64,000 nt of DNA, from contig QVOM02000103.1 in NCBI GenBank assembly GCA_003586115.2, positions 8,215,059 to 8,279,058 on the forward strand, read 5' to 3'. The notes beneath the pieces were generated by a model. The model made no database searches and had not been told where the DNA came from. It was given only the letters and a program-made list of their open reading frames with translations. The translations under genes and the position numbers were made by a program. The stretch comes from Salvator merianae (lineage: Eukaryota > Chordata > Lepidosauria > Squamata > Teiidae). This document shows, piece after piece, positions 36,830-49,000 of the stretch (the first letter of the stretch is position 1; every line of letters begins with the position of its first letter).

Positions 36830-37440
36830 TATTTAGGGATATGTATGAAATACTTTTTGGAAAAGTATTGGAATGTCCTGAGGTCCACCTGGAAATTTGG
36901 TGTGAAAGGGTGCAAGAAGTTTGGAAATTAATTGAGAAAGAAATAAGTAATACTATGGAGGAAAACATAATTTTAACTAAAGAGATGCGTCTCTTGAAAA
37001 TTATAAGATTTTTGATATATCAAAACAAGAAAAGTGTCTTTTGAAACAATAATAGTGGCACAATTGGTAACAGTTAATGGATGGAAAGAGGCAAACACAT
37101 GGATGTTGGAAAAGTGATACTGTTACATAGTAAAGCGATTGAAGTTTGATTTTCTTTCTTGATTATTTCTTGATGAAATAATCAGGACAGATGAAAACGG
37201 TAAATATAAATTAGAACTGGGGAAAAATGATTAACCATGCTAAGCTAAGTAAGGAGAGCAATGAAATTAGTAAAATGATAAGTTTCATAGTCCATTGAGA
37301 TAAATAACTTTTGTCATGTTCATCACCCGAGGGGGAGTGAAGAAGGGGATTTAAAATAAGCATGTGATATGTATATGTTATGAGAATGTGGTTTGGTTTT
37401 TGATGTTAATTAATTTGAAAATTATAAATTATTTATTTTA
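36830..37440 (+). mobile_element. L1 LINE 3' end (ORF2 C-terminal piece)
   Basis: The open stretch at 36841-37044 (ILFGKVLECPEVHLEIWC, then ERVQEVWKLIEKEISNTME) resembles the region of L1 ORF2 around the final Cys/His box and the VWKxIxKEI helix. It is followed by degraded L1-like text and an AT-rich 3' UTR ending near GAAAATTATAAATTATTTA. Stops break the frame after NKKSVF. The assignment is weaker than for the other two L1 copies because the Cys motif is not complete. Confidence 0.6.
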
Positions 37441-39039
37441 AGAAAGGGCCACCTGGAAATTCTAAATGTTTCTCCAATAGGTGACCTACTGCAGGTCCCC
37501 TATTCTTGGAGAGGAAGATCCCAGGGACTTGCTGGTTGGATGGTAAGACACTGAGGATGCTGCCTACTAAGCTAAATTTAATACATTTTTTCTTCAGTGT
37601 CTTCAATATCCCACTAATCCTGCTTCCCCCTCCCCAACAAGTAGGTGACTGCTTTCCATAAGGGAAAATTCCAAACAATTAAGTTGCTACTTGTTAAGAA
37701 AAAAGAGACTTTTTGTTCCCTTTTGGGACAATGATCATGATTGTTGCTTGGAGAAGAAATGAAAAGCCTAGTCTTCCCTTATAAGTAGTGACTATGATCA
37801 TAATTGTAGCACTCCATTTTCTCCATCAATTGGCTGATTGTTGGATAATGGGCACCAGAAGTACATTACTACAGAAAAAGGAGAAATCTTTGCCTTTAAG
37901 TAGTTATTCTGCTGCCTTCCCCACAAAATTCTGCTCAGAAGCCTGGAGGGGAACAGTGCCTATTCTGAGTGCAACATATTCCAGTTCAGAATGTTTTGCA
38001 CATCCTATTGCCAAAATTGCATGTAAGCAAGGTAGAGGAGAGAGCATTTGATAAAGTGAAAATGCTATTTTGTATGTTGGCACAAGAAATGCCTTTAGGA
38101 AAGAACTTGGAAAGCATGACATGTTGAGATACTATTTGACCTAAAGGTTGGGAGCAGATCTTATTGATAGTAATTCACAAAGTATTCTGTTCAACATCGA
38201 TCAGTCTTTATACAGCTGGAGACTGGGCTACAAATCAACTCATAACTGCTTAGATCTTTTGAGGAAGGAAAAATCCCCACCTTTTTCAGCCGGTTCTTCC
38301 TCATGACACCTTGAAGCCAATAAGTAACAAACAAATCAGTTAAGGTGTTAAAATGTAAAGTTAAATGGAGCAGCATTAATGTAACAACATAAAAATCAAA
38401 ATTTTAAAGGAACAGTCCAACAGAATGATCCAATTTGTTCAACAGTACAAATTCCTGCTTCCATATGAATTGTTGTACTACTTGCACAGGAAGGTAAACT
38501 CAGTATTTTTCTGAGGAAAGCATCATGGATTGTTTTGTAGATCATGCTTGAAATTAAAGGACTGCAGAGGTGCTTCCTAAATCATTTGATCGAAAATTTT
38601 AGCTTTGAAAGTTAGTAAAGTGAAGAGGTTAGACTGATGGAGAAACTCCACTAAGAATATCAGTTCTCCTGTATCTTTTGTCCTATTGACTTCTAGGGCA
38701 CTAGGAGTAGAGGTAGTTAGTAAAAGATTCTTTCTTTCTCTGCCTCTTTTCTGCTCTGCTATCTCACCCTGGTAGACTGATACTTTCCAGGAATATCTCA
38801 CTTCTTTCATCCTCACTCTTTTTTTTCTCATCTTCACAACAACCTGTAACCAGATGTCTTGGGAAATATGCATTTTCAAATGCACTTGCTTCTTCTTTTG
38901 TTTTAAACTGAAGAAGGCACTCTTTAAGGCACTCTCTTTGTCCACAATTATACTTTTGAGGCTAGATCAAAATCCTATGATAGTGACAAAAACCTGTCCA
39001 ATTCTGAAATAATTTATTATTGTGCTTGTTAATTCTAGA

Positions 39040-39290
39040 ATAATTCTAAATGATGGAAGTCTTTGCTTGCTTAGGACTCAGCTACATGAAGAATCGTTTT
39101 CCTACATATATATTAAACAATACACTTAAGAGTTTAACTGAAAATCCTTCTGAAATACGGATGAGAATGGTAACTGATATCGTAGGCCTCTTCAGCTGTG
39201 GCTCCCTGATTCTGAAATGCCCTTCCTTTTTGTTCCAGGCAAAGTTACCTTTTAATTTTCTCATACCTCTCTTTATTATTTTACTAACTT
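39040..39290 (+). mobile_element. L2/CR1-type LINE C-terminal fragment
   Basis: GCCTCTTCAGCTGTGGCTCC near 39186, followed by CTGATTCTGAAATGCCCTTCC (19 of these are conserved), is a degraded form of the L2 text encoding AFSVAAPRLWNSLP. TTTGTTCCAGGCAAAGTTAC follows, equivalent to the FKxxLKTxLF segment. The original reading frame is lost. Confidence 0.5.
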
Positions 39291-40059
39291 CCTGAACTTG
39301 TTCTTTGCTCTTTTTTATTGCTGCATTTAGGCAGAATCTGCACAGTACCTTTATGGTGCCACAAAGGGTCTGCACAACTTTGTTCCCTCATGGTGCATTC
39401 AGTGCACTGGCGAAGTACAGCATTGGCATAGATCCACGCTCATCCCTCTGCTATGGTGCTGTAAGTGCTGCTTACAATCCTTGAATGGCAGAGCAGGAGA
39501 CAGAGTTCTGAGAGCTCTTTCTCCCACTTGTCGGTGGCTCTGTTGCAATCCTGCTCCTACTGCTGCTCGAGCAGACTCACTGGTCTCCTTGGTGACCTTG
39601 TTGAACATAGACAGCCCATGGACCATTTCCTGTGTCTGATGATCTCCTGTAACTGACAAGATTGATTATGACGACTGGGGGCAGCAAGACAGAAAGGCAG
39701 CATGGCACCACTTTTAAAGGAGCTCTGTGTGTATAGCACTCATCTTAATTTGCAGAGGGGAAAACTCTATGCCTATAGCACTCTTCCTCCTCTTATCCTT
39801 TCTTGTCTTAAATGTTAAAACAGTAATACGTTTATACTTTTTGTCCTCAAACAACAGGGTAAAAAATAAGATAGTAAACTCTCTGTAGGAACATATGTTA
39901 AATTGATAGCTGATATTCACATCATCTATAATAAAACCTAGAAAAATATTATTCTGGGTGGTCATAAAGGCAGATGATTTTCTGTACATCCTTAACATAT
40001 TTCCTTTTATGGTTTAGGATTTCCTTAGGTAAGATTTTAAGTTTTAACCCTAAAGGCAG

Positions 40060-40504
40060 GCTTAGGGTTAGGGTTTGTGTTAGGCTTAGCGTTAGGATTA
40101 GGGTTAGGGTTGTCTTAGTCTTGGGCTAAGTATTACATTTAGGTTTAGGGTTCATGTTAGGGTTAGGGTTAATATTAGTGTTAGGGTTAGCATTAGGGTT
40201 AGGATTAGAATTAGGGTTTGGGCTAGGGTTTGGGTTAGTGTTAGCGTTAGGCTTGGGCTAAGTGTAATGTTTAGGTTCAGGGTTCGTGTTGGGGTTCATG
40301 TAAGGGTTTGTGTTAGGGTTAGGGTTAAGCTTAGGGTTAGAATTAGGGTAAAGTTTAGCATTAGGGTTAGGGTAAAGTTTAAGCTTAATGTTAGGGATAG
40401 GGTTAGGGTTACGGTTAGAATTAATTTTGGGGTAAGTGTTAGGAATAGGATTAGGATTAGGGTTAGGGTTAGGATCAGGGTTAGGGTTAGGATTAGGATT
40501 AGGG
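40060..40504 (+). repeat. Interstitial telomeric repeat array (TTAGGG)n
   Basis: About 445 bp consist of TTAGGG and single-base variants (TTAGTG, TTAGCG, TTAGGA, TTAGGT, TAAAGT and others) on the plus strand, with hexamer phase largely kept. One inverted CCCTAA unit lies just before it (near 40047). An internal segment starting CTTGGGCTAAGT occurs at 40120 and again at 40252, 132 bp apart, which is exactly 22 hexamers. Interstitial telomeric sequences are known from many squamate chromosomes. They may arise from break repair with telomerase or from fusion. The degeneracy indicates an old array. Confidence 0.95.
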
Positions 40505-41110
40505 TGTCTCAGTTTCAAGACTACACACATTTCTTTTACACTGCTTTTGCACTGCTTTTCCTGTAAGAACCAAGCTTGTGTAATATTGATTTTATCTTTT
40601 TTTTTAATATTATGTCTGTACAACTTGTGAATGGAACCCATCAGATACAATGCCCTTCAAGTTCTTGACTCTTCTTTTCCTGCTTTTGGAGCGCAGATAA
40701 GAAGAATAGTGTAGGGGTGGGTGGAGCAACCTCATTCTGTCTCTCTTCAGTTTCTCTAGCATTTTCTTGTTCTTGGCCTCTGCTTTGTGTGGATTTTCTG
40801 AAAGAATACTATACATGCAAAGGCTACATTTAAATTGTTTTTTCCCCCTCCAAAACTAGAAGAATACTTTTACAGGATCATTAGAATTGATCAGGCTACA
40901 GCAAAAAGCAGATCAAATGAATTCCTTCTTCATTCCTAGCATAAACAGAAAATCTGGTGAGTGTCTAGGGAGTCATCATATATGGCTAATGGTTTATGTG
41001 TGGCTTGAGGTAACACATTATGCAGACCTTCACTCGACAAGTCAGCTGGATTAAAGTTCCTGTGATTATGTAGTATATGAAGTAAAAAGAAACAGTCTAA
41101 TATATCATGG

Positions 41111-41130
41111 TGATGATGATGATGATGATA
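41111..41130. repeat. (TGA)n microsatellite
   Basis: A short run of TGA/GAT triplets. Confidence 0.9.
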
Positions 41131-42599
41131 ATGGGTCAACTGTATTTTAGAAGACTAATAGATATATAATTAATTTAGCACATGTAAATTAAGAAATTTT
41201 AAAAGTGTTTTTTTTACTTGTTAGACTGGTGTGGTCTAATGGTTAATTATTTGTGTAATTTAATGACTTGCATGAAAAGCTAAAAGTGCTTTAGAGAAGA
41301 TTATTTTTAGTTTTCATATTTTATAAAACCATTTTTTTATGTTATGCTACATAGATTAACTTCTACACTAAACATTGCTAATAATTGCATATATGTAGAA
41401 AAATCTTTGTTGATTAATTTGAATGATAAAGCTAGCACAGTCAGTGGATAAAGAATCTTAACTGATTTACAAAGAATTCTGAGTCAAATTTTCTTGTTAA
41501 ATGGTGCACGGGGGAGAGGCATTTATCTCCTACAGTGCGTGAAATAACTTTTCTAAAATGATCCTTGCTATCTGCAGTTTCACGTATGTCTTAGACTTCT
41601 GCTTGATTTTTAGTCAATCATTTTAAACAATCTTTTGATGGAACCAAATAATCTACTTAATGAGAAAATTTGAATAAAAGCAAAACTTTTTGTCAGTCCT
41701 TTTGTGGATTACACCAAAATGTTTTTGACTGAAGGACTGTTTTCACCTTTTCCTAGGTCTGCAGAGGACTTCTTGTTTCAGCTCTCACATTTATGCATAC
41801 ATAAACAATATACACATGAAGATTTACTGCAGAAGGCAGTTGTTGTCTGTCCTTGTGTTAGTAGGAACTCGTCTGGCTTTCTGAAGATTCCAGTTGTTGA
41901 GTGGGACCTTGTAATTCAGGCTTTTAAGTAGTTACTCTGTTGGGGAGATGAGATAAGTGCAAGATGGCAGAGTGGAAGCATACATCTCTTTTACTGCACA
42001 GTAACCTTTGATTAAATATTAGAAGGCAGAGGAAATATAATTGGCGAGATATTTTGATTCAGGGAATGAGCAACAAACAGCAATTCAATTTTTGTATTTA
42101 ACAGGATATGTAAATTGGAGAATTAGCAGCAGACAGAGCTACTCATTCTACACAACAGTGTATAACAATGTGTCCCTTTTTCCTATAGCACAGAGGATGG
42201 GGAAAAGGGAGAGAAGGGTGCAAATACATTACTACATTTTAACCCTACAAATTTCCATCGTCATCCAAGTCAATTAGAGGTGCATCAGAGCAATTAAAAT
42301 ATAAAGACAGGAGGAAATAAAGGATGAGACTTTTGCAAATTAGAAGGAGCAGGTGGTACTGGTTGATGTATAGAACTACTAGTTCATTGGCCAGACTAAC
42401 CTTTTACTACCCCGTCAAGCAAACTCTTGTGATCACTGAGAAGCAGGGCTATAAGGTATGTTTGACTACACTCAGAAGAAGAGCAAGAGATAATAGCACC
42501 CTATCTTAGAGAGGACATCATCATGTCCCTGCGCCATGAACTCATGCTCTTTCCGCTCTTGCTCAGTAGACTGGACCAAGCAGCTCCCTAGTACACTTA

Positions 42600-43206
42600 G
42601 GACCTTTCTGCACTTGGCCTTATTCTGGATTATATCCAAGGATAGAGACCTGCTATCCACATACTAGTGCAGTTTACAGCAAGCCCTGGGTGGGGCCTGC
42701 CATAGTTTACACTAGCACGCAGATGGCAGGTCCCTATTCTAGGATATAATCTAGAATAAGGCCAAGTGCAGAAAGGGCCTTAGTCTGCATTGGACTAGTT
42801 TTATCCTGGTGCAGAACTGTCCCAAGGGTTCCCTATCCTGATTTACTGGTAGTCCTGACTGAAGAGCTCTATAACCATCCCATGCTATCTGTTCCACTTC
42901 AGTCATTGGTGCTTCCATACCTGATCTGTAACAAGGATCTTTGAAGCCTAAGCACCTCTTCCAAAGATAATTAACCCTGGCACAGAGGTAGCCATGCTTA
43001 CTTCAAAGACAGTTTTGTTCAGCTCCACTCTTGTGCATAGGATGTGACATAGGAGTTACAGAGACCTGGGCCTATTGTTGGTAGGGGTAGTTAGGCATGT
43101 CTGTATTGCTGCTGTGGTTGGGTTGGAACAACTGGCATCCCCACCCTTCCATTGCAGGCACAGAGTGAATTGGACTGCTCTAGGCAAGGTGAGTGTGGAA
43201 ATGGCC
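42600..43206 (+). mobile_element. Harbinger-like MITE, copy G, with palindromic left part
   Basis: The left end is GGACCTTTCTGCACTTGG and the right end is GTGTGGAAATGGCC. The flanks are TTAG and TCAG, consistent with one mutated TWA duplication. Within it, 42600-42779 is itself a 180-bp palindromic unit ending GTGCAGAAAGGGCC, bounded by perfect TTA on both sides (42597-42599 and 42780-42782). It carries an inner palindrome GGCCTGCCAT...ATGGCAGGTCC. Text after 42783 (CCCTATCCTGATTTACTGG) matches the interior of copies A and B. It may be one element, or a short element nested at the edge of a longer relative. Confidence 0.65.
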
Positions 43207-44339
43207 TCAGAGGATAGCCAATGGATAATTATTTATCAATCCAATCAATTTGGCTTTTTCTTTTAATGGAAAAGTGAAATAATTTAGAGAAAGCAAATTG
43301 GGGGAGAGGCAAACAGAAGAAATTCCTTTCTAATAGTAATTGACTAAACTGGAGCTGTGACTAATGAAATTGTGGCTATAGCTGGTGAGCCTGAGTCTTC
43401 ATGAAAGCATTCCTTACAATGGAGCAGCAATCTAGCACAAAGATTCAGGAACTGAAGAGGAAAAGGGGGTGCAGAATGCTGAGACATGGAATCTGATTTT
43501 CCTCTGTATATATTTAACTGTTGTTGGAGTAGGGCAGCATAATTTCACTGGAGGTGAAGGAACTTGAACAGGACGAACCCTGTTCTTTTGATATGTCAAG
43601 ACCATTTGATTGAATCCAGTTTCCTTAAAGGCTAGGCTGACCTACCCCAGTAGAGGAACCCTGGTGCCCTGAAGCAGAAGAAGATCCCTGAAGAATTGGG
43701 ACAGTTTTGCCCCTATTCCTTCCTATTCCATCTGTGAGTCTTCCCCTTGAAGTGTGATTGGGCAAGATCAGGTATCTGACCTTGTGAACTTGCATCTTAA
43801 TCTTTTCTTGATGGCCTAAAAAGTGTCCCCTTGTGAGTGGAGCCCGGGGCTTCTAGGCACTGTTATCCCTGAGCTGCCATGGGGAAAAGAGAGAGAGCCT
43901 TAATGGAGGCAGACCCAACAAAGTACTCTCTTTGCTCTGAGTTTGAAGGGAGAAGAAGCAACGCCAGACATAGGTTGCCTATTAGCCTAGGCAGAGTGTC
44001 AGAGTGGGTTCTGAAAACTGACCCAGTCTGTTGAGACTCTAAAATCTTCCTGTTCATAGGCTAGAATCTGACGATCAGAAAGGGACTCTGTTTATACTCA
44101 AAAATGCCAGTGTGTTGTCCTTGTTGAAGGGAAGGGTTATGCCATCAATTCATTTCTAGAGTGGCACAATATAATTTACAATAGACTGTTACTAGTAAGC
44201 TGGATTAGATTTCACTTAAATGGATTTGGATCTTCACTGGTTTTGTCCTAGATAAAGCTGCCCTTTGTTTATACCTTGGGTAATGCTAATCTTGTGAACT
44301 GTGAAAACGTTACTTAGCATTTGCAGATGTAAGGGAGGA

Positions 44340-44790
44340 AAAATATTTTATTTGTTCACCTAAATGTGAATAAAAATATAGAATCTATAAAACAGTAAAA
44401 CAATACTTAAAATATAACCCACTCTCCCTTGCAGGACAACATTTAGAGGAAACTAAATATCAAAGTCCTAGGGGAAGAGATGTTTTAACTGGATGCCGAA
44501 ACCCATATAAAGTTGGTGTCTGGCATACTTCCACTAGGAGGCTGTTCCAAAGCCTGGGAGCTGCCACACAAAAGGCCCTATCACATGCCATCACCCTTTG
44601 CATCTCTGAGTGTGGCACAGCTACAAGAAGGGGCTCGTCTTGTAATCTTAATACTCAAACCAATCTATGCCGGAGATGGCGCTCCTTTACATATTCAGAG
44701 CACAAGCCATTTAGTCCTTTATATGTTGAATTCCTTGTATTGAATCCCTTTTGGCAACTATTTATGCTTGCACAGAGACTCTATGTTCTC
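44340..44790 (-). mobile_element. L2/CR1-type LINE 3' end
   Basis: On the minus strand the sequence reads LNGLCSEYVKERHL, then LQDEPLLVAVPHSEMQRVMA and CDRAFCVAAPRLWNSLLVEV. This is the C-terminus of L2/CR1-type ORF2, of which RAFxVxAPxLWNSLPxE is the most recognisable signature. The lower coordinates (44340-44430) form its AT-rich 3' UTR. Homologous to and similarly oriented as the copy at 48490-49000, but clearly diverged from it. Confidence 0.78.
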
Positions 44791-46380
44791 TAATTGTGTG
44801 TATTGTACACCTACTTCAAAGTAAAGCTGGCAGAAAAATTTGCAGATTTATAGGTGTTTGTGTTCCAATTAGTGTTTGAGGATTAAGAGAGTAGCGGTGA
44901 TCAGTTTGAAGACCACACAATGGCAATTTGTATTTCTGGTGCCACACATGTTTTTCTCTCTTTTTTGTTATTTTGCAGCCTTTGCCAAAATTGGTAGGGC
45001 TTTTATGAGCTAGAAAGAAAAAAAAAGTAGAGAATTGCAATAAGCATCTGAAGGGGAATTATCCACCTCTGATCTATAAAATACTTAATTTTGCATCCAA
45101 TAATGATAAGAGGTTTAGTAAAATATTAGAATGGAAAGCATCTAGCTTTTACTTATCAAAATTATTGTTTTATTGTTGAATGAAACGTACACTGATAAAT
45201 TCTCAGGACACAAGGAAACTATGTGTCATAGTCCCAAGTAATTTGTTTCTGGAAAGACATAAAAAGAAATAAAGTAGGATCTCAGATGAGTGGTCAATAT
45301 ACAGAAACATTGCTGAAGATATTTTATAGTTATAATAAGCAATATGTAGAAACAGAGCTAGTTGTATGATGCTGTTTCACTTAATCTGTGGCATTGTTTT
45401 CATAGCTTAGAAAATGTTTTTTTCTTAATGTTGAACACATTTTAAATAAGAAAAGACTTTAAAATCCCAAAAACAAAGCTAAAAACATTTATCAGAGGAC
45501 ATACCATCTATCTTGCAAGTGCCTGCTTCCTTTCCTGCATGTCTCATATTAGCTGATGACACAGCAAGGCAACAATTTTGGCTGGTGTTTTGAAGCTGGG
45601 GCGCCATCTTGAAATTGGACCATAAGATAAAATGACATCAGTTTTCCATGTTACGGGGCCTATAAAACATGAATCAGACAAAACTGGCCTCCATATAATT
45701 TTTGTACAGAACGTCTATGCCAGCCCTTTGACTATTTGTTATTAAAGTCAAATTGGCTAAAAGCCCTACAGTAAGCAAGGTATGCCATATAAATAGACTG
45801 TAGGAATCTTGTTTGACCAAAACTCTCTTAGACAAGCTCTCCAGAGCCTAAAAATTAAAGACCTCCAGTATCATATTTAAATAAAACATTTTATGTGGCA
45901 TTTTTTCAACTGATAATGAAATGACATTATTATTCAATCTTACTAGATTTTACAAATTTACAAGTTTTCACAAGTCAGCTGGGTCCCTTCCTCAGGAAAT
46001 CAGTTGAAGGTTTTTTTTTCCTGTGTTGACATAAAGAACTTGGTTGTCCTTAAATCCTTGTGAATGTATTTGCCTTATAATTTGACAGCGTTGAATCAAC
46101 ACCCTTATGGGGAATGTAATGCAATAAAAGAGAAACTGTTCAATATACGTTCCAGTTACTGTAGGATTCAATTTGAAGATGTTGGAATGTGCACAATAAC
46201 ACTCATATAATTTTTTGTGCTCCAATTTGTGTGAGGTGGAATGGCATTTTCTTTACCAGCAATGGACCTATAATGGCACAAAAAAATAAAACATGTCAAA
46301 TACTGAAATGTATATATTTGTAGTCAATTTTTACATACAGGTACAATTTCATTTCACAAATAAGCTTTTTCCTGCATGAT

Positions 46381-46440
46381 AGTACTAGTACTAGTAATAG
46401 TACTAGTATTCGTATTCGTATTCGTATTTGTATTTGTATT
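46381..46440. repeat. Composite short tandem repeat (ACTAGT / TATTCG / TATTTG)
   Basis: AGTACT/CTAGTA units grade into (CGTATT)3 and then (TGTATT)3, showing successive expansion of point variants. Confidence 0.92.
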
Positions 46441-47663
46441 AAATTCATGGCTTCGTTACCCTTTATCTTTCCATTCTTCTGTGCCTATTTCTGTGTAGTT
46501 CTCCCAGTTCTAACATTCTCTTCTGTCCAGATATTTTTTCCTTGCCTTTTCTGTCTTGATGTTCTAGGGTTTGTAACCACCTTTCAGATAAGCTATGCAA
46601 TGCTCTGATTTTCCTTTCTTCAAATCCTTCCTTAGGGCCTTTTTCTCATCTTCCCATTTTCTATGACTTGGTTCAGCAAGGCATGAAAAGGAGCCTAAGC
46701 ATGAATTACTTAAACAAGCTCCTTTTATAAACGGGGTGAAAGTAGCATTGTTTGCAAAACAGTTATTTGCCAGGGACCTCCTCAAGTTGTCAGGGGCATC
46801 TGGCCAGGAGCCTATCATCTTAACAGTTTGACGCACTGGGGAAAGGAGGGACAGAGCTGAAAGTTATTGGGAGAGCAATAGAGGAAAGAGAGGATAGAAG
46901 CAAAGGACAGACCAAGCCAAGAGAAACTGGTTCTCTAGACCAATGTCTGTCTTGCATAGGCTTGGAAGGTTTGCGTAGATAGTTGTGGACCTAGGAATCC
47001 TGACTCCCCTGGTTGCTGTTGCAGTGTGCCACAGAACCAGGTTAAGCTGCCTTCTCAGTACTCCTAGATTGTAGAAATAAAATATAGCACACTGGCTTTT
47101 TTTTCCTCCACTGGACCTGGTGATGCGTGGTCAAACAGGTAAGGTGCATTCTCAGCCGGCTGCTCTTGCTTCTTTTCATGGTCCTGTGGCATAATGAGGA
47201 AGCTGTAGCAGGATTGGCTCTTCCCTAGCCACTGGCATTTTGTTGACAGGAAAAATTGTGTGTGCCCAAAATCAAGCCTCTCTCAGGATGTCTGTCTCTG
47301 AAGTGAAAGAATGGGAATAGGAAGTCTCTCACTTCATCTCTCTTCCCCATCTCCTTCCCTTCAGAGACAGAAGTCTCTTGTGTAGAAGATGAGGAAAAGA
47401 GTGTGTCCTGTCGTTTCATGAGGAGAGGTGGGTGGGGGGAGCTTTTTTCCCCTTCCCCCTCAAGTGTGGTGAGGGGAAGTGCAGGATGGTAGATACTACA
47501 TCATGCATTCAGTATATTCGTTTTTCAATGCTACTTTCAACAAGGATGGGCTGAAGGGATGCTTTGTTTCTGAATGTTTTGCGTCTTCATTGCCCTTATT
47601 GTCGGCAAAGGAAATCTTACAAAACTGATGTAAGGTATATTGCTTTAAAATTAAAGGCGCGTT

Positions 47664-47666
<3 letters not shown>

Positions 47667-47719
<53 letters not shown>
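47667..47719. repeat. (GA)n microsatellite
   Basis: An uninterrupted purine dinucleotide tract of about 53 bases. Confidence 0.97.
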
Positions 47720-47722
<3 letters not shown>

Positions 47723-48379
47723 TTCTAACTCAACTCAGTTCTAGTTCAGACTCATTTTTGCTTTTCTGTAGTTTTACTTTCAGTGCTTGTATATAAACAC
47801 CAAAGAAATGCCAGGTGGGCACTTAAGTAAAAAGCTGTTCTGGAAATTGCAGGTTTTTCATCCAAAAGAAATGCTGTGTTTTCAACTTGTAGGAAGGATG
47901 ACTAAATTTTTCATAATGCTCTTTGGGACTATTGCCCTTTTTTGCTGTTTAGGCACTTTGGAAATTTTTGTTATTCCTTTTCATTGGGGAAAAACTTTTC
48001 TATTTGAAACACAGACTTTTGCTAAATCCATCAGAGATGCGGGTGGTTTTGCTAAAACAACAACAACAAAATGTGAAGCATATTATTTCACACTGGAGAA
48101 AATTGTAGCTTGTTACATTCTTGAAAGGACGCAGGGTTTTAACTAAGGAAAAAGAAAATAAGAAAATAAAAGTGAGATCCTTGAAATCGTGAATTGATCC
48201 TTTTGAATTTAAAGCATTTTTATGTTTAAAGCATTTCATGTATAATCTGAGCTGAAGAAGATAGACATTGAGCAGTTGCTATAAGTGGAAACAAACCACT
48301 CAGGGATTCTTATGATGTTTGTGTTTAGTTTTTGCTACATTATGTTTATACGCGATATAGTTCCCTTTTTTATCTTCAG

Positions 48380-48489
48380 GCAACATGTGAGATGGATGAG
48401 ACTGAAAGGCAGTGTGCTCACACGTCCAAGTGCAGGTTTAAACCCAGGGTCTCCAAGGTCCTAATCCACCACTGTAGCCAGTATGTATA
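48380..48489 (-). mobile_element. MIR-like CORE-SINE fragment
   Basis: The minus-strand tRNA-like head shows box B opposite AGGTTTAAACCCAGGGTC, followed by the antisense of box A region (CCTAATCCACCACTGTAGCC). A CORE-like portion (GAGATGGATGAGACTGAAAGG) precedes it. Same family as the split copy at 26050-26550. It abuts the L2-type 3' tail at 48490. Confidence 0.6.
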
Positions 48490-49000
48490 AATATTTTAGT
48501 ATTTATATCCCACCTTTCACCTAAGGGTCCCAGGGTGGGCCACAACAGTAAAAAAATAATATTTCTAATAGTTAAACATAAATAAAATACATTATAAAAT
48601 ATAGCCCTTCCACCTCCTCCCCAACAGGACTACAGGGAAGCTATCAACCATCAAAGGCCTGGTTGAAAATATATATTTTAACTCAACACTGAAAAACATA
48701 CAGTATTGGTGCCTGATGAAACTAAGCTGGGAGAGTGTTCCAGAATCTGGTGGCTACCATAGAAAAAGGTCCTCTCACATGCCACAACCACTTGCACCTC
48801 TGAGGGTGGCAGACCTACAAGAAGGCCTTCACTTTGTGATTTTAGAGCACAGGCAGGACAATACGGAAGAAAGCGCTCCTTCAAGTATTCAGGATCCAAG
48901 GCATTTAGGGCTTTTTATGTCCATGCCAACACTTTGAATTGGGCTTGATAGCGAATTAGCAACCACTGCAGTTCCTGCAAGACCGTCAGGATGAGCATCT
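48490..49000 (-). mobile_element. L2/CR1-type LINE 3' end
   Basis: Minus-strand translation gives LQELQWLLIRYQAQFKVLAW near 48990-48930, then LDPEYLKERFLPYCPACALK and SQSEGLLVGLPPSEVQVVVA within 48678-48899. A degraded CERTFFYGSHQILEHS follows, in place of RERAFSVVAPRLWNSLP. This is the order expected for the L2-type C-terminus (LHWLPVxxRxxFKVL, PxYLxERL). The 3' UTR at 48490-48600 contains GGGATATAAATACT preceded by the GCCCACCCTGGGACCCTTAG tail motif, typical of squamate copies. A relatively young copy by its open frame. Confidence 0.82.

Noticed and set aside
38577..38945. 122-codon Lys/Arg-rich minus-strand frame
   Set aside because: It lies over a pyrimidine-rich stretch (CTTCTTTT-type) that biases the minus strand to Lys, Glu and Arg.
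39335..39730. Another Harbinger-like MITE copy
   Set aside because: The ends (GCAGAATCTGCAC and a weak right end) do not match the family terminus and no target duplication was found; possibly a different family.
40258..40650. Asn-Pro dipeptide frame of 130 codons on the minus strand
   Set aside because: It is the translation of the hexameric telomeric array. A six-base repeat without a stop in that frame stays open by itself.
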